Positions 54,480 through 64,000 of a stretch of 64,000 nucleotides of DNA are shown one piece after another. Source of the stretch: Roseicyclus mahoneyensis (GTDB taxonomy: Bacteria > Pseudomonadota > Alphaproteobacteria > Rhodobacterales > Rhodobacteraceae); the NCBI RefSeq assembly GCF_003148775.1, contig NZ_QGGW01000004.1, forward strand, positions 310,001-374,000, given 5' to 3'. The notes below the pieces were generated by a model, which was not told the origin of the DNA, did not search any database, and worked only from the letters and a program-made list of their open reading frames with translations. Both the position numbers and the translations under genes were made by a program. Positions within the stretch are counted from its first letter, which is position 1. Each line of letters begins with the position of its first letter.

Positions 54480-56264
54480 ATCCCGCGGAATGACCCTAAG
54501 CCCCAACTCCATCAGCTGGTCGCTGGTCGGATCTGAGGGCGCGTTCATCATCAGGTCCTCGGCGCGCTGGTTCATCGGGAACAAGATGACCTCGCGGATG
54601 TTCGAGGTGCCTGCAAGGATCATCACCAACCGGTCGATGCCAGCCGCACATCCCCCATGGGGCGGCGCGCCGAACTGGAAGGCATTGACCATGCCACCGA
54701 AACGCTTGCGCACCTCATCCGCGCCGTAACCCGCCAGCTCGAAGGCCTTGAACATGATCTCGGGCTTGTGGTTGCGGATCGCGCCCGAGATGACCTCGTA
54801 GCCGTTGCAGGCAAGGTCGTACTGGTAGCCCAAGACGCCCAGCGGATCGCCCGACAACGCGTCGAGCCCGCCTTGCGGCATCGAGAACGGGTTGTGGGAA
54901 AAGTCGATCTTGCCGGTCGTCTCGTCCTTTTCGTACATCGGGAAATCGACGATCCAGGCAAAGGCGAAGCGGGTCTGGTCGATCAGGCCCAGTTCCTCGC
55001 CGATGGCGGTGCGGGCACGTCCCGCGATGGCCTCGAATTCCGACGGTTTGCCGGCGAGGAAGAAGGCGGCATCGCCTGCCTTGAGGCCAAGCTGGGCGCG
55101 GATCGCCTCGGTCCGCTCGGGGCCGATGTTCTTGGCCAAGGGGCCTGCGGCCTCAAGCGACCCATCCTCCGCGTCGCGCCAAAAGATGTAGCCCATTCCC
55201 GGCAGCCCCTGCCCCTGCGCCCAAGCGTTCATGCGGTCGCAAAACTTGCGCGAGCCGCCCGTGGGCGCGGGGATGGCGCGGATTTGCGTGCCGTCTTGCT
55301 CGAGGATCTTCGCAAAAATCGCAAAGCCCGAGCCCGCGAAATGCTCGGACACCACCTGCATCTCGATCGGGTTGCGGAGGTCGGGCTTGTCGGTGCCGTA
55401 TTTCAGCGCCGCCTCGGCGTAGGAGATGCGCGGCCATTGGGCGGCAGGATCGACGCGGCGGTCGCCGCCGAATTCCTCGAACACGCCTTGCAGCACCGGG
55501 CCGACGGTGCCGAACACATCCTCTTGTTCGACAAACGACATTTCCATGTCGAGCTGGTAGAAATCCGTGGGCGAACGGTCGGCGCGCGGATCCTCGTCGC
55601 GGAAACAGGGCGCGATCTGGAAATAGCGGTCGAAGCCCGAGACCATGAGGAGCTGCTTGAACTGCTGGGGGGCCTGCGGCAGGGCGTAGAACTTGCCGGG
55701 GTGGAGCCGCGACGGCACGAGGAAATCGCGCGCGCCTTCAGGGGAGGATGCGGTGATGATCGGCGTCTGGTATTCGCGGAAGCCCAGATCCCACATGCGC
55801 CGCCGGATCGAGGAAACAACGTCGGAACGCAGCACCATGTTGGCCTGCATCGCCTCGCGGCGCAGGTCGAGGTAGCGGTATTTCAGCCGGGTTTCCTCGG
55901 GGTAGTCCTGATCGCCGAAGACCTGCAGCGGCAGATCGCCGGTGACGGCCCCCAATACCTCGAGATCGCGGACATAGACCTCGATCTCGCCGGTGGGGAG
56001 TTTGGGGTTCACCAGCGCCGCATCACGCGCCTTCACCACGCCGTCGATGCGGATGCAGAATTCGGCGCGCAGCTTTTCCATCTGCGCGAAGACCGGGCTG
56101 TCGGGATCGCAGAGCACCTGCGTGATCCCGTAATGGTCGCGCAGGTCGATGAAGATGACCCCGCCATGGTCGCGCCGGCGATGCACCCAGCCCGAAAGGC
56201 GGACGGTCTGACCGGCATCGGCGGCGGTCAGGGCGGCGCAGGTGTGGCTGCGATAGGCGTGCAT
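54477..56264 (-). CDS. aspS: aspartate-tRNA ligase
   Basis: 595 residues, class IIb. The N-terminal OB-fold anticodon domain ([15 protein letters not shown]) leads to motif 2 ([15 protein letters not shown]), a bacterial GAD-domain insertion and motif 3 ([16 protein letters not shown]). The start at 56264 follows the second of two ATG codons (56267, 56264) because spacing to AAGGGA is better. The large GAD insertion and length match the bacterial type, which can be discriminating or non-discriminating; I cannot tell which from sequence alone. Confidence 0.94.
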   Translation of the reverse strand: MHAYRSHTCAALTAADAGQTVRLSGWVHRRRDHGGVIFIDLRDHYGITQVLCDPDSPVFAQMEKLRAEFCIRIDGVVKARDAALVNPKLPTGEIEVYVRDLEVLGAVTGDLPLQVFGDQDYPEETRLKYRYLDLRREAMQANMVLRSDVVSSIRRRMWDLGFREYQTPIITASSPEGARDFLVPSRLHPGKFYALPQAPQQFKQLLMVSGFDRYFQIAPCFRDEDPRADRSPTDFYQLDMEMSFVEQEDVFGTVGPVLQGVFEEFGGDRRVDPAAQWPRISYAEAALKYGTDKPDLRNPIEMQVVSEHFAGSGFAIFAKILEQDGTQIRAIPAPTGGSRKFCDRMNAWAQGQGLPGMGYIFWRDAEDGSLEAAGPLAKNIGPERTEAIRAQLGLKAGDAAFFLAGKPSEFEAIAGRARTAIGEELGLIDQTRFAFAWIVDFPMYEKDETTGKIDFSHNPFSMPQGGLDALSGDPLGVLGYQYDLACNGYEVISGAIRNHKPEIMFKAFELAGYGADEVRKRFGGMVNAFQFGAPPHGGCAAGIDRLVMILAGTSNIREVILFPMNQRAEDLMMNAPSDPTSDQLMELGLRVIPRD

Positions 56265-56361
56265 CATGGGTCCCTTCGGGCGGATCTGGCGTCGCGCCGA
56301 TAGACCGCCGGTGCGCGGTGAAGTCAACCCCGGCGGGGGTGCGGGATGGCGGGCCGGGCTT

Positions 56362-56383
56362 GCATATTTGGGGAAAGATGAAG
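56362..56383 (+). repeat. gene-end repeat, divergent copy
   Basis: GCATATTTGGGGAAAGATGA followed by AG resembles the conserved tail of the other copies (ATATTTTGGAAACAGAGAAG). It lies just beyond the 3' end of the VCBS gene but on the opposite orientation, and upstream of aspS. Upstream GC-rich hairpins are weak. Confidence 0.35.
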
Positions 56384-56392
56384 CGGCAGGCC

Positions 56393-57166
56393 TCAGTCGC
56401 GGCAGGCGAGTGTCTCGGCCATCGCGGAGGGCGAGAAAGGGGCGATGTCGCGGCTGACCAGATCGCCTGAGGGCAGAAGGACGGTGGCCCTCACGCGCGA
56501 CCAGTCGCTGTTGGCGGTCAACATCTCGGGGCCGTTGCCGCAGTCGCGCAGGCCGCCGGTGATGAAGGCCTCGCCGATGCGGTGGTTGGTGAGGCCGGGC
56601 AGGGCCGCGACTTCGGTCAGGGTGGCGCTGTCAGAGCCGTCGAAGACGATGCGCCAGACGCGAAGGGTTCGGGCCAGATGTGGGCGGTCGATATAGGCCA
56701 GTTCCATGGCACCGTCGCCGTCGAGATCGGCTGCGGCGACCGGCGCAAGCCACCGAAAACGCTGGCCGATCCACGGTGTGCTGGCAAGGGGGTGCAGCGC
56801 ATCGGCGCCGATGCGCCAGATCGCAAGCCGTGCGCCATGTTCCTCGTGGGATTCGACTGTCACGATCTCGGGGCGCCCGTCGCCGTCCAGATCGGCAAGG
56901 CGCGGGGCAAGATCCTCGAAGACCACGGGCGCATCCCATGCGCTGCGCAGGGTGCGGCCATCGGGCAGGGTCACCGCAAGGATGGTATATTCGACATCAT
57001 CACCCAGAACGCCGTGCGGGTAGCGCGTCGTCGGCCCCTCGTAGGCGGCGGCGTAGCCGGTCTGCGCAAGGGCCGGGCCGGTCGCCGCCAGCCACAGGCC
57101 TGCCGCCAGCCCTGCGCCGCGGGCAGGATCGCGCCACGAGCGGGTGGGCTGTCGCGGCGCCGCCAC
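56393..57166 (-). CDS. secreted VCBS/FG-GAP repeat protein
   Basis: 257 residues. A signal peptide (about 1-35, [16 protein letters not shown]) precedes a beta-propeller-like protein with two calcium-type loops [13 protein letters not shown] and [23 protein letters not shown] repeats fold as propeller blades and bind Ca2+ or partners outside the cell. No catalytic residue is seen. It lies between aspS and the ferredoxin gene and has the same strand as both, without clear functional link. Confidence 0.8.
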   Translation of the reverse strand: MAAPRQPTRSWRDPARGAGLAAGLWLAATGPALAQTGYAAAYEGPTTRYPHGVLGDDVEYTILAVTLPDGRTLRSAWDAPVVFEDLAPRLADLDGDGRPEIVTVESHEEHGARLAIWRIGADALHPLASTPWIGQRFRWLAPVAAADLDGDGAMELAYIDRPHLARTLRVWRIVFDGSDSATLTEVAALPGLTNHRIGEAFITGGLRDCGNGPEMLTANSDWSRVRATVLLPSGDLVSRDIAPFSPSAMAETLACRD

Positions 57167-57172
57167 AGCCGT

Positions 57173-57996
<824 letters not shown>

Positions 57997-58073
57997 GCGA
58001 CAGGGCGCTTTCGCGGCGGGGCGAAACAGGGTATCGTGGAACCAAGAATAAAACGCGGCGAGCAGTCCTCCCT

Positions 58074-58634
58074 ATGCGCCACAGCCTCCTTCTGCCCGGG
58101 CTTTTGGCCCTGACCGCCTGCATGCCCGCAGGCGACCGCAGCGCCTTTTCCCAACCTCTGAGTGCAGGCGAAGGCGCCATCGAGGTCATGCGTGGTGCAG
58201 GCCCGCCCGATGCCGACCCGAGCGCGTGCTACGCCAATGAATCGACGCCGGCGGTGATCGAGACGGTGACCGAACAGGTGATGATCCAACCGCCGCAGAT
58301 CGCCAGCGACGGACGTGTGCTGGAACCCGGCGTCTTCGTCAGCGAGAGTCAGCAGCGCATCATCCGTGAACGGCGCGAGCTGTGGTTCCAGATCCCCTGC
58401 GAGATGCAGGTGGGCGATCCCGAGTTCATCGCCTCGCTGCAACGCGCGTTGGCCGCGCGCGGGTTGTATCAGGGTCCCGTTACGGGCGAGATGACCCGCC
58501 GGACGGAGCGCGCAATCCGCGCCTATCAAGAGCCACAGGGGCTGGACAGCACGATCCTGTCGCTGGCCGCGGCGCAGCAATTGGGCCTGTCGCTATGGAA
58601 CCCGGAACTGGCCGCGGGCGGCGGGCAGGGCTGA
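58074..58634 (+). CDS. lipoprotein with peptidoglycan-binding domain
   Basis: 186 residues. A lipoprotein signal (LLPGLLALTACM, lipid on Cys at about 16) precedes a linker and a PG_binding_1 domain (EFIASLQRALAARGLYQGPV and TERAIRAYQEPQGL). It should be anchored to the periplasmic face and contact the cell wall. ATG 58074 fits the signal. It lies 77 bases after the OB-fold gene, so a shared SOS transcript is possible but unproven. The C-terminus is Gly-rich. Confidence 0.84.
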   Translation: MRHSLLLPGLLALTACMPAGDRSAFSQPLSAGEGAIEVMRGAGPPDADPSACYANESTPAVIETVTEQVMIQPPQIASDGRVLEPGVFVSESQQRIIRERRELWFQIPCEMQVGDPEFIASLQRALAARGLYQGPVTGEMTRRTERAIRAYQEPQGLDSTILSLAAAQQLGLSLWNPELAAGGGQG

Positions 58635-58695
58635 GGTTTTCGCGACAAGGGCCCTTGCATCGCGCCAGAGCCCTTGCCTTGGGACATGGCCCGCG

Positions 58696-60216
58696 TCAGT
58701 TCTCGAGGCTGATCGCCACGAAGCGCGGGTTTCCGGCGCGGCGGATCAGCAGCAGGATGGACTTCTGCCCGTTATCGACCGCTGTCTCTACCCGCGCCGC
58801 AAAATCGGCAACGGTGGTCACGGGCTGCTGCGCCACCTCGGTGATGATGTCGCCGGGTTCCAGCCCCTTGGCGCTGGCGTCCGAGGCAGGGTCCACCGCC
58901 TCGACCACAAGACCGCCCGACACGCCTTGCGCGCCCAGACGCTGCCGCAGCTCGTCGGTCAACGGAACCAGTTCCATCCCCAGAACCTCGGCAGAGGGGG
59001 TCGGAATGGGCGTGCCATCGGGTGCGGTGGGTGTCGCGGCACCTTCGGCCGTTTCGCGGCGGCCAAGCGTCACGTTCAGCGTCTCTGTCGCGCCATCGCG
59101 CACCACGATGATGCGCACAGTCTGACCCTCGGCGCTTTCGCCGACCATGCGGACAAGGGCGCGGGTGTCTACGATGTCCTGCCCGTCGAGGCTGAGGATG
59201 ACGTCGCCTACGGCGATCCCGCCTGCCCGCGCCGGACCCTCGGGTACGTCGGTGACAAGTGCGCCACGTGCCTGTTCAAGGCCCATGCTTTCGGCGATGT
59301 CGGCGCTGACGTCCTGAATGCGGACCCCCAGCCATCCGCGCCGCGTCTCGCCGAACTCGCGCAGTTGCGCCACCACATTGGTCACCACGTCCGAGGACAT
59401 CGCAAATCCGATGCCGATGGACCCGCCGGTGGGCGACAGGATCGCGGTATTGACCCCGATCACCTCGCCGTCAAGGTTGAAGAGCGGCCCGCCCGAGTTG
59501 CCTCGGTTGATGGCAGCATCGGTCTGGATGTAGTCGTCATAGGTGCCCGACAGTGCCCGGCCCGAGGCCGAGACGATGCCGACCGACACAGAAAAGCCCT
59601 GCCCCAGCGGGTTGCCCATGGCCATGACCCAATCGCCCACGCGCATCGCGTCGCTGTCGCCGAAGGGCACGAACGGCAGCGGCGCATCTGCCTCGACCTT
59701 GAGAAGCGCGATGTCGGTGTTGGGGTCGGTGCCGATCAGCGCAGCCTCAAGCGTGAAGCCGCCACGGAACTCGATCAAGATCTCGTCGGCACCCTCGATG
59801 ACGTGGTTGTTCGTGACGATATAGCCGTCCTCGGAAATCACGAAGCCCGAGCCCAGCGCCTGGCTGCGACGAGGGCCCTGTTCGGGGTTTCGCCGATCGA
59901 GAAAGTCGTTAAAGAAATCCTCAAGCGGCGAGCCCTCGGGCACCATCGGGCCAGGGCCTTGCCGACCGGCGACCACGGCCGAGGTCGTGATGTTGACGAC
60001 CGCATCGCCAACCTGATCGACCAGATCGGCGAACGTGGCGGGCGGGGCAGATTGTGCCCGCGCAGGCCCGCTGGCCACAATCGCCGCCAGCACGATCATT
60101 GCGGCGATCAGTGCCAAGAGGGCGCGACGGTATAGCGTCTGACCCGCATCGCGTGGGGCGGCAATCGCGCGGGCACGGGGCGCTTGCCGCGGGTCTTGGG
60201 ACTGTTGGATCGTCAC
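58696..60216 (-). CDS. degP: periplasmic serine protease DegP/HtrA (Do family)
   Basis: 506 residues. A signal/anchor segment (about 28-55, ALLALIAAMIVLAAI) precedes a trypsin-like domain with the triad His in TNNHVIEG, Asp in NTDIALLK and Ser in GNSGGPLF, then two PDZ domains (about 285-370 and 400-500). The GTG start at 60216 is preferred over the longer frame because AGGAGG stands 7 bases upstream. It degrades misfolded envelope proteins. It is the last gene of the hflK-hflC-DUF2065 cluster, which resembles the arrangement in many alphaproteobacteria. Confidence 0.94.
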   Translation of the reverse strand: MTIQQSQDPRQAPRARAIAAPRDAGQTLYRRALLALIAAMIVLAAIVASGPARAQSAPPATFADLVDQVGDAVVNITTSAVVAGRQGPGPMVPEGSPLEDFFNDFLDRRNPEQGPRRSQALGSGFVISEDGYIVTNNHVIEGADEILIEFRGGFTLEAALIGTDPNTDIALLKVEADAPLPFVPFGDSDAMRVGDWVMAMGNPLGQGFSVSVGIVSASGRALSGTYDDYIQTDAAINRGNSGGPLFNLDGEVIGVNTAILSPTGGSIGIGFAMSSDVVTNVVAQLREFGETRRGWLGVRIQDVSADIAESMGLEQARGALVTDVPEGPARAGGIAVGDVILSLDGQDIVDTRALVRMVGESAEGQTVRIIVVRDGATETLNVTLGRRETAEGAATPTAPDGTPIPTPSAEVLGMELVPLTDELRQRLGAQGVSGGLVVEAVDPASDASAKGLEPGDIITEVAQQPVTTVADFAARVETAVDNGQKSILLLIRRAGNPRFVAISLEN

Positions 60217-60462
60217 GAACTTCCCTCCTGTCAGCCATGCCGGGGCGGGCACGTCACCTGCCCCCGGACCCCTCTGATATTCGGTCGGAAATCGCCGGGT
60301 TCAATCCCCGGCCTCAAATTGCCGGTGACACATCCGTCACGTCGGCGTGAGCATCTCTGATCCGACCCGCAGACAGGCCATTTCCGGGATCGTGTCACGG
60401 CGTTTGGATTTGCGCAAAGGTGGATTTGCCTACCCGGCAGTGGGTCGCTGACCGGAGGGTGG

Positions 60463-60666
60463 TCACAGCAGCCCCGAGCTCAGGGCCCACGATACCAGCA
60501 CCGCGCCCAGCGTCATAGCGGCCAGACCGATGATGCGCCGGGTTTCCACCGGGATCGCCGCAAGGGCGCGCAACAGGTCCTCAAGACGCGAAGGGGCCAG
60601 TGCGAACACCAGCCCCTCGATCACAAGCACCATGCCAAGCCCCAGTATGAACGCCCAGAGCAGCAT
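60463..60666 (-). CDS. DUF2065 family small membrane protein
   Basis: 67 residues with two membrane helices (about 3-20 and 44-63). DUF2065 proteins commonly follow hflC in proteobacteria. It has no enzyme motif. ATG at 60666 gives the family length; it starts 10 bases after the hflC stop. The 246-base gap to degP contains no gene I can support. Confidence 0.83.
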   Translation of the reverse strand: MLLWAFILGLGMVLVIEGLVFALAPSRLEDLLRALAAIPVETRRIIGLAAMTLGAVLVSWALSSGLL

Positions 60667-60676
60667 TTCGGCGGCG

Positions 60677-61570
60677 TTACTGGAAGGGCGCGGGCACCGC
60701 AACGCCGGAGCCGCTCAGATATTCGAAGAACTCGCTGTCCGGCGAAATCACCATGGTCGAGTTGCGCTGCATCAACGCGCGTTCATACGCTGTCATCGAG
60801 CGGTAGAATTCAAAGAACTCCCGATCCTGGTTGAAGGCGTTGGCGAAGATCGCATTGCGTTCGGCGTCGGCCTCACCGCGGATGATCTCGGATTCGCGGC
60901 GCGCGTCCGAAATCAGTTCAACCACGGTCCGGTCCGCCTGGGCGCGGACACGCAGCGCGGCCTCTTCACCGCGGGCGCGTTCGTCGGTCGCCTCGCGTTC
61001 ACGTTCGGCACGCATTCGGGCAAAGGTCGCCTCGAGGTTCTGGACCGGCAGGTTGGTCTGCTTAAGCCGCACGTCGAGCACCTCGAGCCCGAGCGACGCT
61101 GCGCGGAGCCGCGTGGAGGTGGTGATCTCATCCATCAGCCGCGAGCGTTCCGAGGACAGGATCGTATTCGAGGTCACCCCATCGGCACCGAGGACAGCCC
61201 GGATCGTGGGATTGATGATCCCCTCGAGCCGTTCCTCACCAGCACGGATGCCGCCGGCACCGACAGCTTGCCGGAACTGCACGACGTCATTGATGCGGAA
61301 CCGGGCGAAGGCGTCGACCACCAGACGCCGGTCATCCGACGGAGTGACCTCGATGGTGGCGGTGTCGATCGACAGGATGCGGTCGTCATAATAGACCACT
61401 TCCTGAATGAACGGGATCTTGAAGTTCAGGCCCGGCTCCTCGATCACCTGACGGATCTGGCCGAATTGCAGGACAAGCGCGCGCTGGCGCTCATCGACCA
61501 CGAAGACCGAGCTCAGCAAGACGACGGCCGCCAGCACGATGACGGGAATGATATAGGTTATACGGCGCAT
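60677..61570 (-). CDS. hflC: HflC, SPFH-domain regulator of FtsH
   Basis: 297 residues. One N-terminal membrane helix (about 4-24) leads to the SPFH/band-7 domain and a coiled coil rich in Arg, Glu and Ala (REREATDERARGEEAALR). It forms the HflKC complex that holds and controls FtsH in the membrane. The start overlaps the hflK stop by one base, as usual for this pair. Confidence 0.94.
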   Translation of the reverse strand: MRRITYIIPVIVLAAVVLLSSVFVVDERQRALVLQFGQIRQVIEEPGLNFKIPFIQEVVYYDDRILSIDTATIEVTPSDDRRLVVDAFARFRINDVVQFRQAVGAGGIRAGEERLEGIINPTIRAVLGADGVTSNTILSSERSRLMDEITTSTRLRAASLGLEVLDVRLKQTNLPVQNLEATFARMRAEREREATDERARGEEAALRVRAQADRTVVELISDARRESEIIRGEADAERNAIFANAFNQDREFFEFYRSMTAYERALMQRNSTMVISPDSEFFEYLSGSGVAVPAPFQ

Positions 61571-62736
61571 CAGTTCGAGCTCCCCGTCGTGGTGGTGGTG
61601 CCAGGGTTCCGGCGCAACTGGTCAAGCGGCAGGTACGGGACGACCCCGTTGGCGCCGTCGCCAGCCTGGTCGAGAATGACCAGATCAACATCGCCCAGCA
61701 CCCGCTCCATCGTTTCGAGATAGAGGCGGCGGCGCGTCACTTCGGGCGCTTGGCGATATTCGGTCAGAACCGCAAGAAAGCGCGACGCTTCACCTTGCGC
61801 CTCGTTCACGACCTGGGCGCGGTAGCCTTCGGCCTGTTCGAGGATCTGGGCTGCTTCACCGCGCGCGCCCGCCAGAACCTGGTTGGCATAGGCGTCTGCA
61901 CGACGCTCGAGCTGGTCGCGATCCTGTTCGGCGGCCTGCACGTCCCGGAACGCGTCGATCACTTCGACCGGCGGATCGGCGCGGTCGAGGTTGAGGCGGA
62001 CAATGTTCACGCCGCTGTCGTAGCTGTCCAGCGTCTGTTGAATAAGGGTCAGAACAGTGTCGGCAATGATGCCACGGTCGCGGTTCAGGATTGGCGCCAG
62101 TTGCGACGCGGCGATGACTTCGCGCATCGCGGCCTCCCCGACGGCGCGGATGGTCATTTCCGGATCGCGCAGGTTGAACAGGAACAGGGACGGGTCGGTG
62201 ATGTTCCAGACCACCTGGAAGTCGATGTCGACGACGTTCTCGTCGGTGGTCAGCATCAATCCATCGTCGCCCGATCCCTGACGGCTGGCGCCGATGGATT
62301 CGGTCCGTTCGGAGGTGACGTTGACGACCTCGGCGGTGATGACCGGCCAGGGTGCGAAATTCAGGCCGGGCTCGCCGACGGCATAGAATTCGCCGAACAG
62401 AAGTTCCACCGACTGTTCTTCGGGGCGAACCGTGTAGACCGAGTTGAACAGCCAGAACCCGACCGCCGCAACAAGCCCTGCGATCCAGATCGTGCGCGGG
62501 CTGATCGGGTTGTCCCCACCGCCGCCGCCGCCTCCGGTCCGGCCTCCGCGCCCGCCCATCAGGACGCGCAACTGTTCCTGACCCTTGCGGACGATCTCGT
62601 CGAGTTCCGGGATCTGCGGCTCGGAGCCACCGGGACGCCGACCGCCCGGACCGCCAGAGCCGTTGTTGCCGCGGTCACCGCCGCCGCCGCCGGAGCCGCC
62701 ACCGCCGCCCCAAGGTCCGCCATTATTGCCAGCCAT
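61570..62736 (-). CDS. hflK: HflK, SPFH-domain regulator of FtsH
   Basis: 388 residues. A Gly-rich, disordered N-terminus (about 1-75, with GGGGGSGGGGGDRG) precedes one membrane helix (about 85-103), then an SPFH domain and a long coiled coil. It partners HflC in the inner membrane. The Gly-rich N-terminus is typical of the family. Confidence 0.94.
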   Translation of the reverse strand: MAGNNGGPWGGGGGSGGGGGDRGNNGSGGPGGRRPGGSEPQIPELDEIVRKGQEQLRVLMGGRGGRTGGGGGGGDNPISPRTIWIAGLVAAVGFWLFNSVYTVRPEEQSVELLFGEFYAVGEPGLNFAPWPVITAEVVNVTSERTESIGASRQGSGDDGLMLTTDENVVDIDFQVVWNITDPSLFLFNLRDPEMTIRAVGEAAMREVIAASQLAPILNRDRGIIADTVLTLIQQTLDSYDSGVNIVRLNLDRADPPVEVIDAFRDVQAAEQDRDQLERRADAYANQVLAGARGEAAQILEQAEGYRAQVVNEAQGEASRFLAVLTEYRQAPEVTRRRLYLETMERVLGDVDLVILDQAGDGANGVVPYLPLDQLRRNPGTTTTTGSSN

Positions 62737-62832
62737 CGATCGTCGTTCCCCTCACATCTCTCGCCGTCATTGTCGTGTATATGGGGCATCTGCCCCGGAT
62801 TGCACCGCAAGCTGTGCGTTTTTGTGGTCAAT

Positions 62833-64000
62833 TCAACCCGTACGCACCGGCGTTTTCATCGTCACCAATTCTTCGGCCATCGTCGGATGAACCGCAACCG
62901 TGCGGTCGAAATCCTCTTTTGTGGCACCCATCTTGACCGCGATGCCCGCCAGCTGGATCATCTCGCCCGCATTGGGCGCGACGATATGACAGCCCAGAAC
63001 CTTGCGCGTCGCCTTGGACACCACGAGCTTCATCAGCACCCTATCGGGCCGTCCGGCAAAGGCCGTGCGCATCGGCCGGAAGGACGTGCAGTAGATCTCG
63101 ACCGGCTCGATGTCGCGCGCCTCCTCCTCGGTCAGGCCGATGGTGCCGAACTCGGGCTGGGTAAAGACTGCCGACGGGATCAGGTCATGATCGACCGGCG
63201 TGGGGTTGCCCTTGAACACCGTTTCGACGAAAGCCATGGCCTCGCGGATCGCAACGGGCGTCAGATTCACCCGGTTGGTGACATCGCCGATGGCGTAGAC
63301 CGAGGGCACGGCGGTCTGGCTGAAGTCGTCCACCACGATCTCGCCGCGGCGGCCGATCTGCACGCCCGCCTCCTCCAGCCCCATCTCGGCGGTGTTGGGT
63401 GTGCGGCCGGTGGCGAAGAGGACGGCGTCGTAGCGGCGTTCCAGCCCGTTGGATCCCTTGACCCGGACCTCTCCACGCGTGCCGCCCTTGGGCGTCTGGT
63501 CAGGTTCGGCCATCGGCGCGCCCATGCCGTGCGGGTCGCTGGGGCCTTCGGCATCGGCCAGCGCCATCTCGACGATATTGGTACCAAGATGCAGCGCGAT
63601 TCCGTTTGCCTGCATCTGGTCGGCGATCAGGCCGCGCGCCTCCTCGTCGAAGCCGCGCAGGATCTGGGCGCCGCGGTAAAATTGCGTGACCTCGACGCCG
63701 AGGCCGTTGAGGATGCAGGCAAACTCGCAGGCGATATAGCCGCCGCCGACGATCAAGATGGACTTGGGCAGGCTTTCCATCTGGAACAGGTCGTCCGAGA
63801 CCATTCCAAGATGGGCATTGGGCATGTCCGGGCGCTGCGGGCGGCCGCCGGTCGCTATCAAGATATGCTTGGCGGTCTTCGTGCCGCCGTCCGCCAGCGC
63901 GACGGTATGCGGATCCGCGAGGCGCGCACGGCTGTCGAAGATTTGCACTCCCGACCCTTCCAGCAGCTTGCGGTAGACGCCTTCGAGCCGGTCCAGTTCG
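62833..64000 (-). CDS. gor: glutathione-disulfide reductase (5' truncated by window edge)
   Basis: At least 389 residues; the reading frame is open to the window end, with the N-terminal FAD motif and active-site cysteines outside. What remains has the NADPH-binding motif region (ILIVGGGYIACEFACI), the central FAD contact VYAIGDVTNRV and the C-terminal dimer domain with VHPTMAEELVTM, where the catalytic His is found. These match the glutathione reductase type rather than lipoamide dehydrogenase. It should regenerate GSH from GSSG using NADPH. A 96-base gap separates it from hflK. Confidence 0.9.
   Translation of the reverse strand, partial: ELDRLEGVYRKLLEGSGVQIFDSRARLADPHTVALADGGTKTAKHILIATGGRPQRPDMPNAHLGMVSDDLFQMESLPKSILIVGGGYIACEFACILNGLGVEVTQFYRGAQILRGFDEEARGLIADQMQANGIALHLGTNIVEMALADAEGPSDPHGMGAPMAEPDQTPKGGTRGEVRVKGSNGLERRYDAVLFATGRTPNTAEMGLEEAGVQIGRRGEIVVDDFSQTAVPSVYAIGDVTNRVNLTPVAIREAMAFVETVFKGNPTPVDHDLIPSAVFTQPEFGTIGLTEEEARDIEPVEIYCTSFRPMRTAFAGRPDRVLMKLVVSKATRKVLGCHIVAPNAGEMIQLAGIAVKMGATKEDFDRTVAVHPTMAEELVTMKTPVRTG

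Noticed and set aside
58646-58657. CAAGGGCCCTTG palindrome between the lipoprotein gene and degP
   Set aside because: It has no loop or T-run and is too short to call a terminator or operator with confidence.
60295-60311. A 5-bp stem with TTCAATC loop that looks like a tRNA T-arm
   Set aside because: The adjoining sequence does not give an acceptor stem, D-arm or anticodon arm at the right distances, so it is a chance hairpin.

Overview
The window is a high-GC stretch of a bacterial chromosome that most likely belongs to the alphaproteobacterial order Rhodobacterales (Roseobacter or Paracoccus-like). The grounds are family-level: a ctaC-ctaB-small ORF-ctaG-ctaE-surf1 cytochrome oxidase cluster without ctaD, a PleD-type regulator beside a DUF3572 gene, DUF983/NUDIX, DUF1467/methylmalonyl-CoA epimerase and HflK/HflC/DUF2065/DegP pairings, direct-repeat GTTC-N7-GTTC (or GAAC-N7-GAAC) SOS boxes, and an AdoCbl riboswitch. 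No rRNA, tRNA, CRISPR array, prophage or insertion sequence was seen. Genes are densely packed and many overlap by 1-4 bases.

Layout. 1-11295 (+) is a methylated-amine or betaine catabolic operon: two dimethylglycine/sarcosine dehydrogenase-like flavoproteins, an MttB-family methyltransferase and a complete dipeptide/opine-type ABC importer. 11345-13177 holds twin FNR-type boxes, a Tat-exported sulfide:quinone reductase-like flavoprotein and a DUF5368 membrane protein. 13235-14623 is a cobalamin riboswitch leading a small unknown ORF and a BtuF-like protein without signal peptide. 14620-20282 (-) carries an ABC1 kinase, a degenerate H-NOX protein with its HNOBA-GGDEF partner, a second MttB homologue and a HAD phosphatase.

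20339-31052 is mixed housekeeping and regulation: MarR, DUF3572, PleD-like cyclase, an ECF sigma/anti-sigma/periplasmic sensor set with an EF-hand protein, DUF983, NUDIX, EamA, a desaturase, an XRE regulator, a GDSL-thioesterase fusion and an aldo/keto reductase. 31124-35705 has an SOS-controlled imuA-like gene, an MFS carrier, an SDR and metG with a structured leader. 36074-45092 (-) holds an FAD oxidase, a GNAT, an M16 peptidase, thrC and the aa3 oxidase assembly cluster.

45277-54358 contains tldD, dprA, topA, a nitroreductase, an EI24 protein, DUF1467, mce and a single-domain response regulator. 54477-64000 contains aspS, a VCBS-repeat protein, a [2Fe-2S] ferredoxin, an SOS-boxed stand-alone OB-fold that looks like the C-terminus of DnaE2, a lipoprotein, degP, hflC, hflK and a truncated gor.

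The most notable signals are: the two separate SOS-boxed mutasome-like pieces (imuA-like at 31155 and a DnaE2 OB-fold remnant or adaptor at 57616) with no imuB or dnaE2 nearby; an H-NOX protein lacking the heme-ligand positions; an MttB operon lacking an adjacent corrinoid protein; a riboswitch-controlled signal-less BtuF-like protein; and a dispersed gene-end repeat family with paired GC hairpins.
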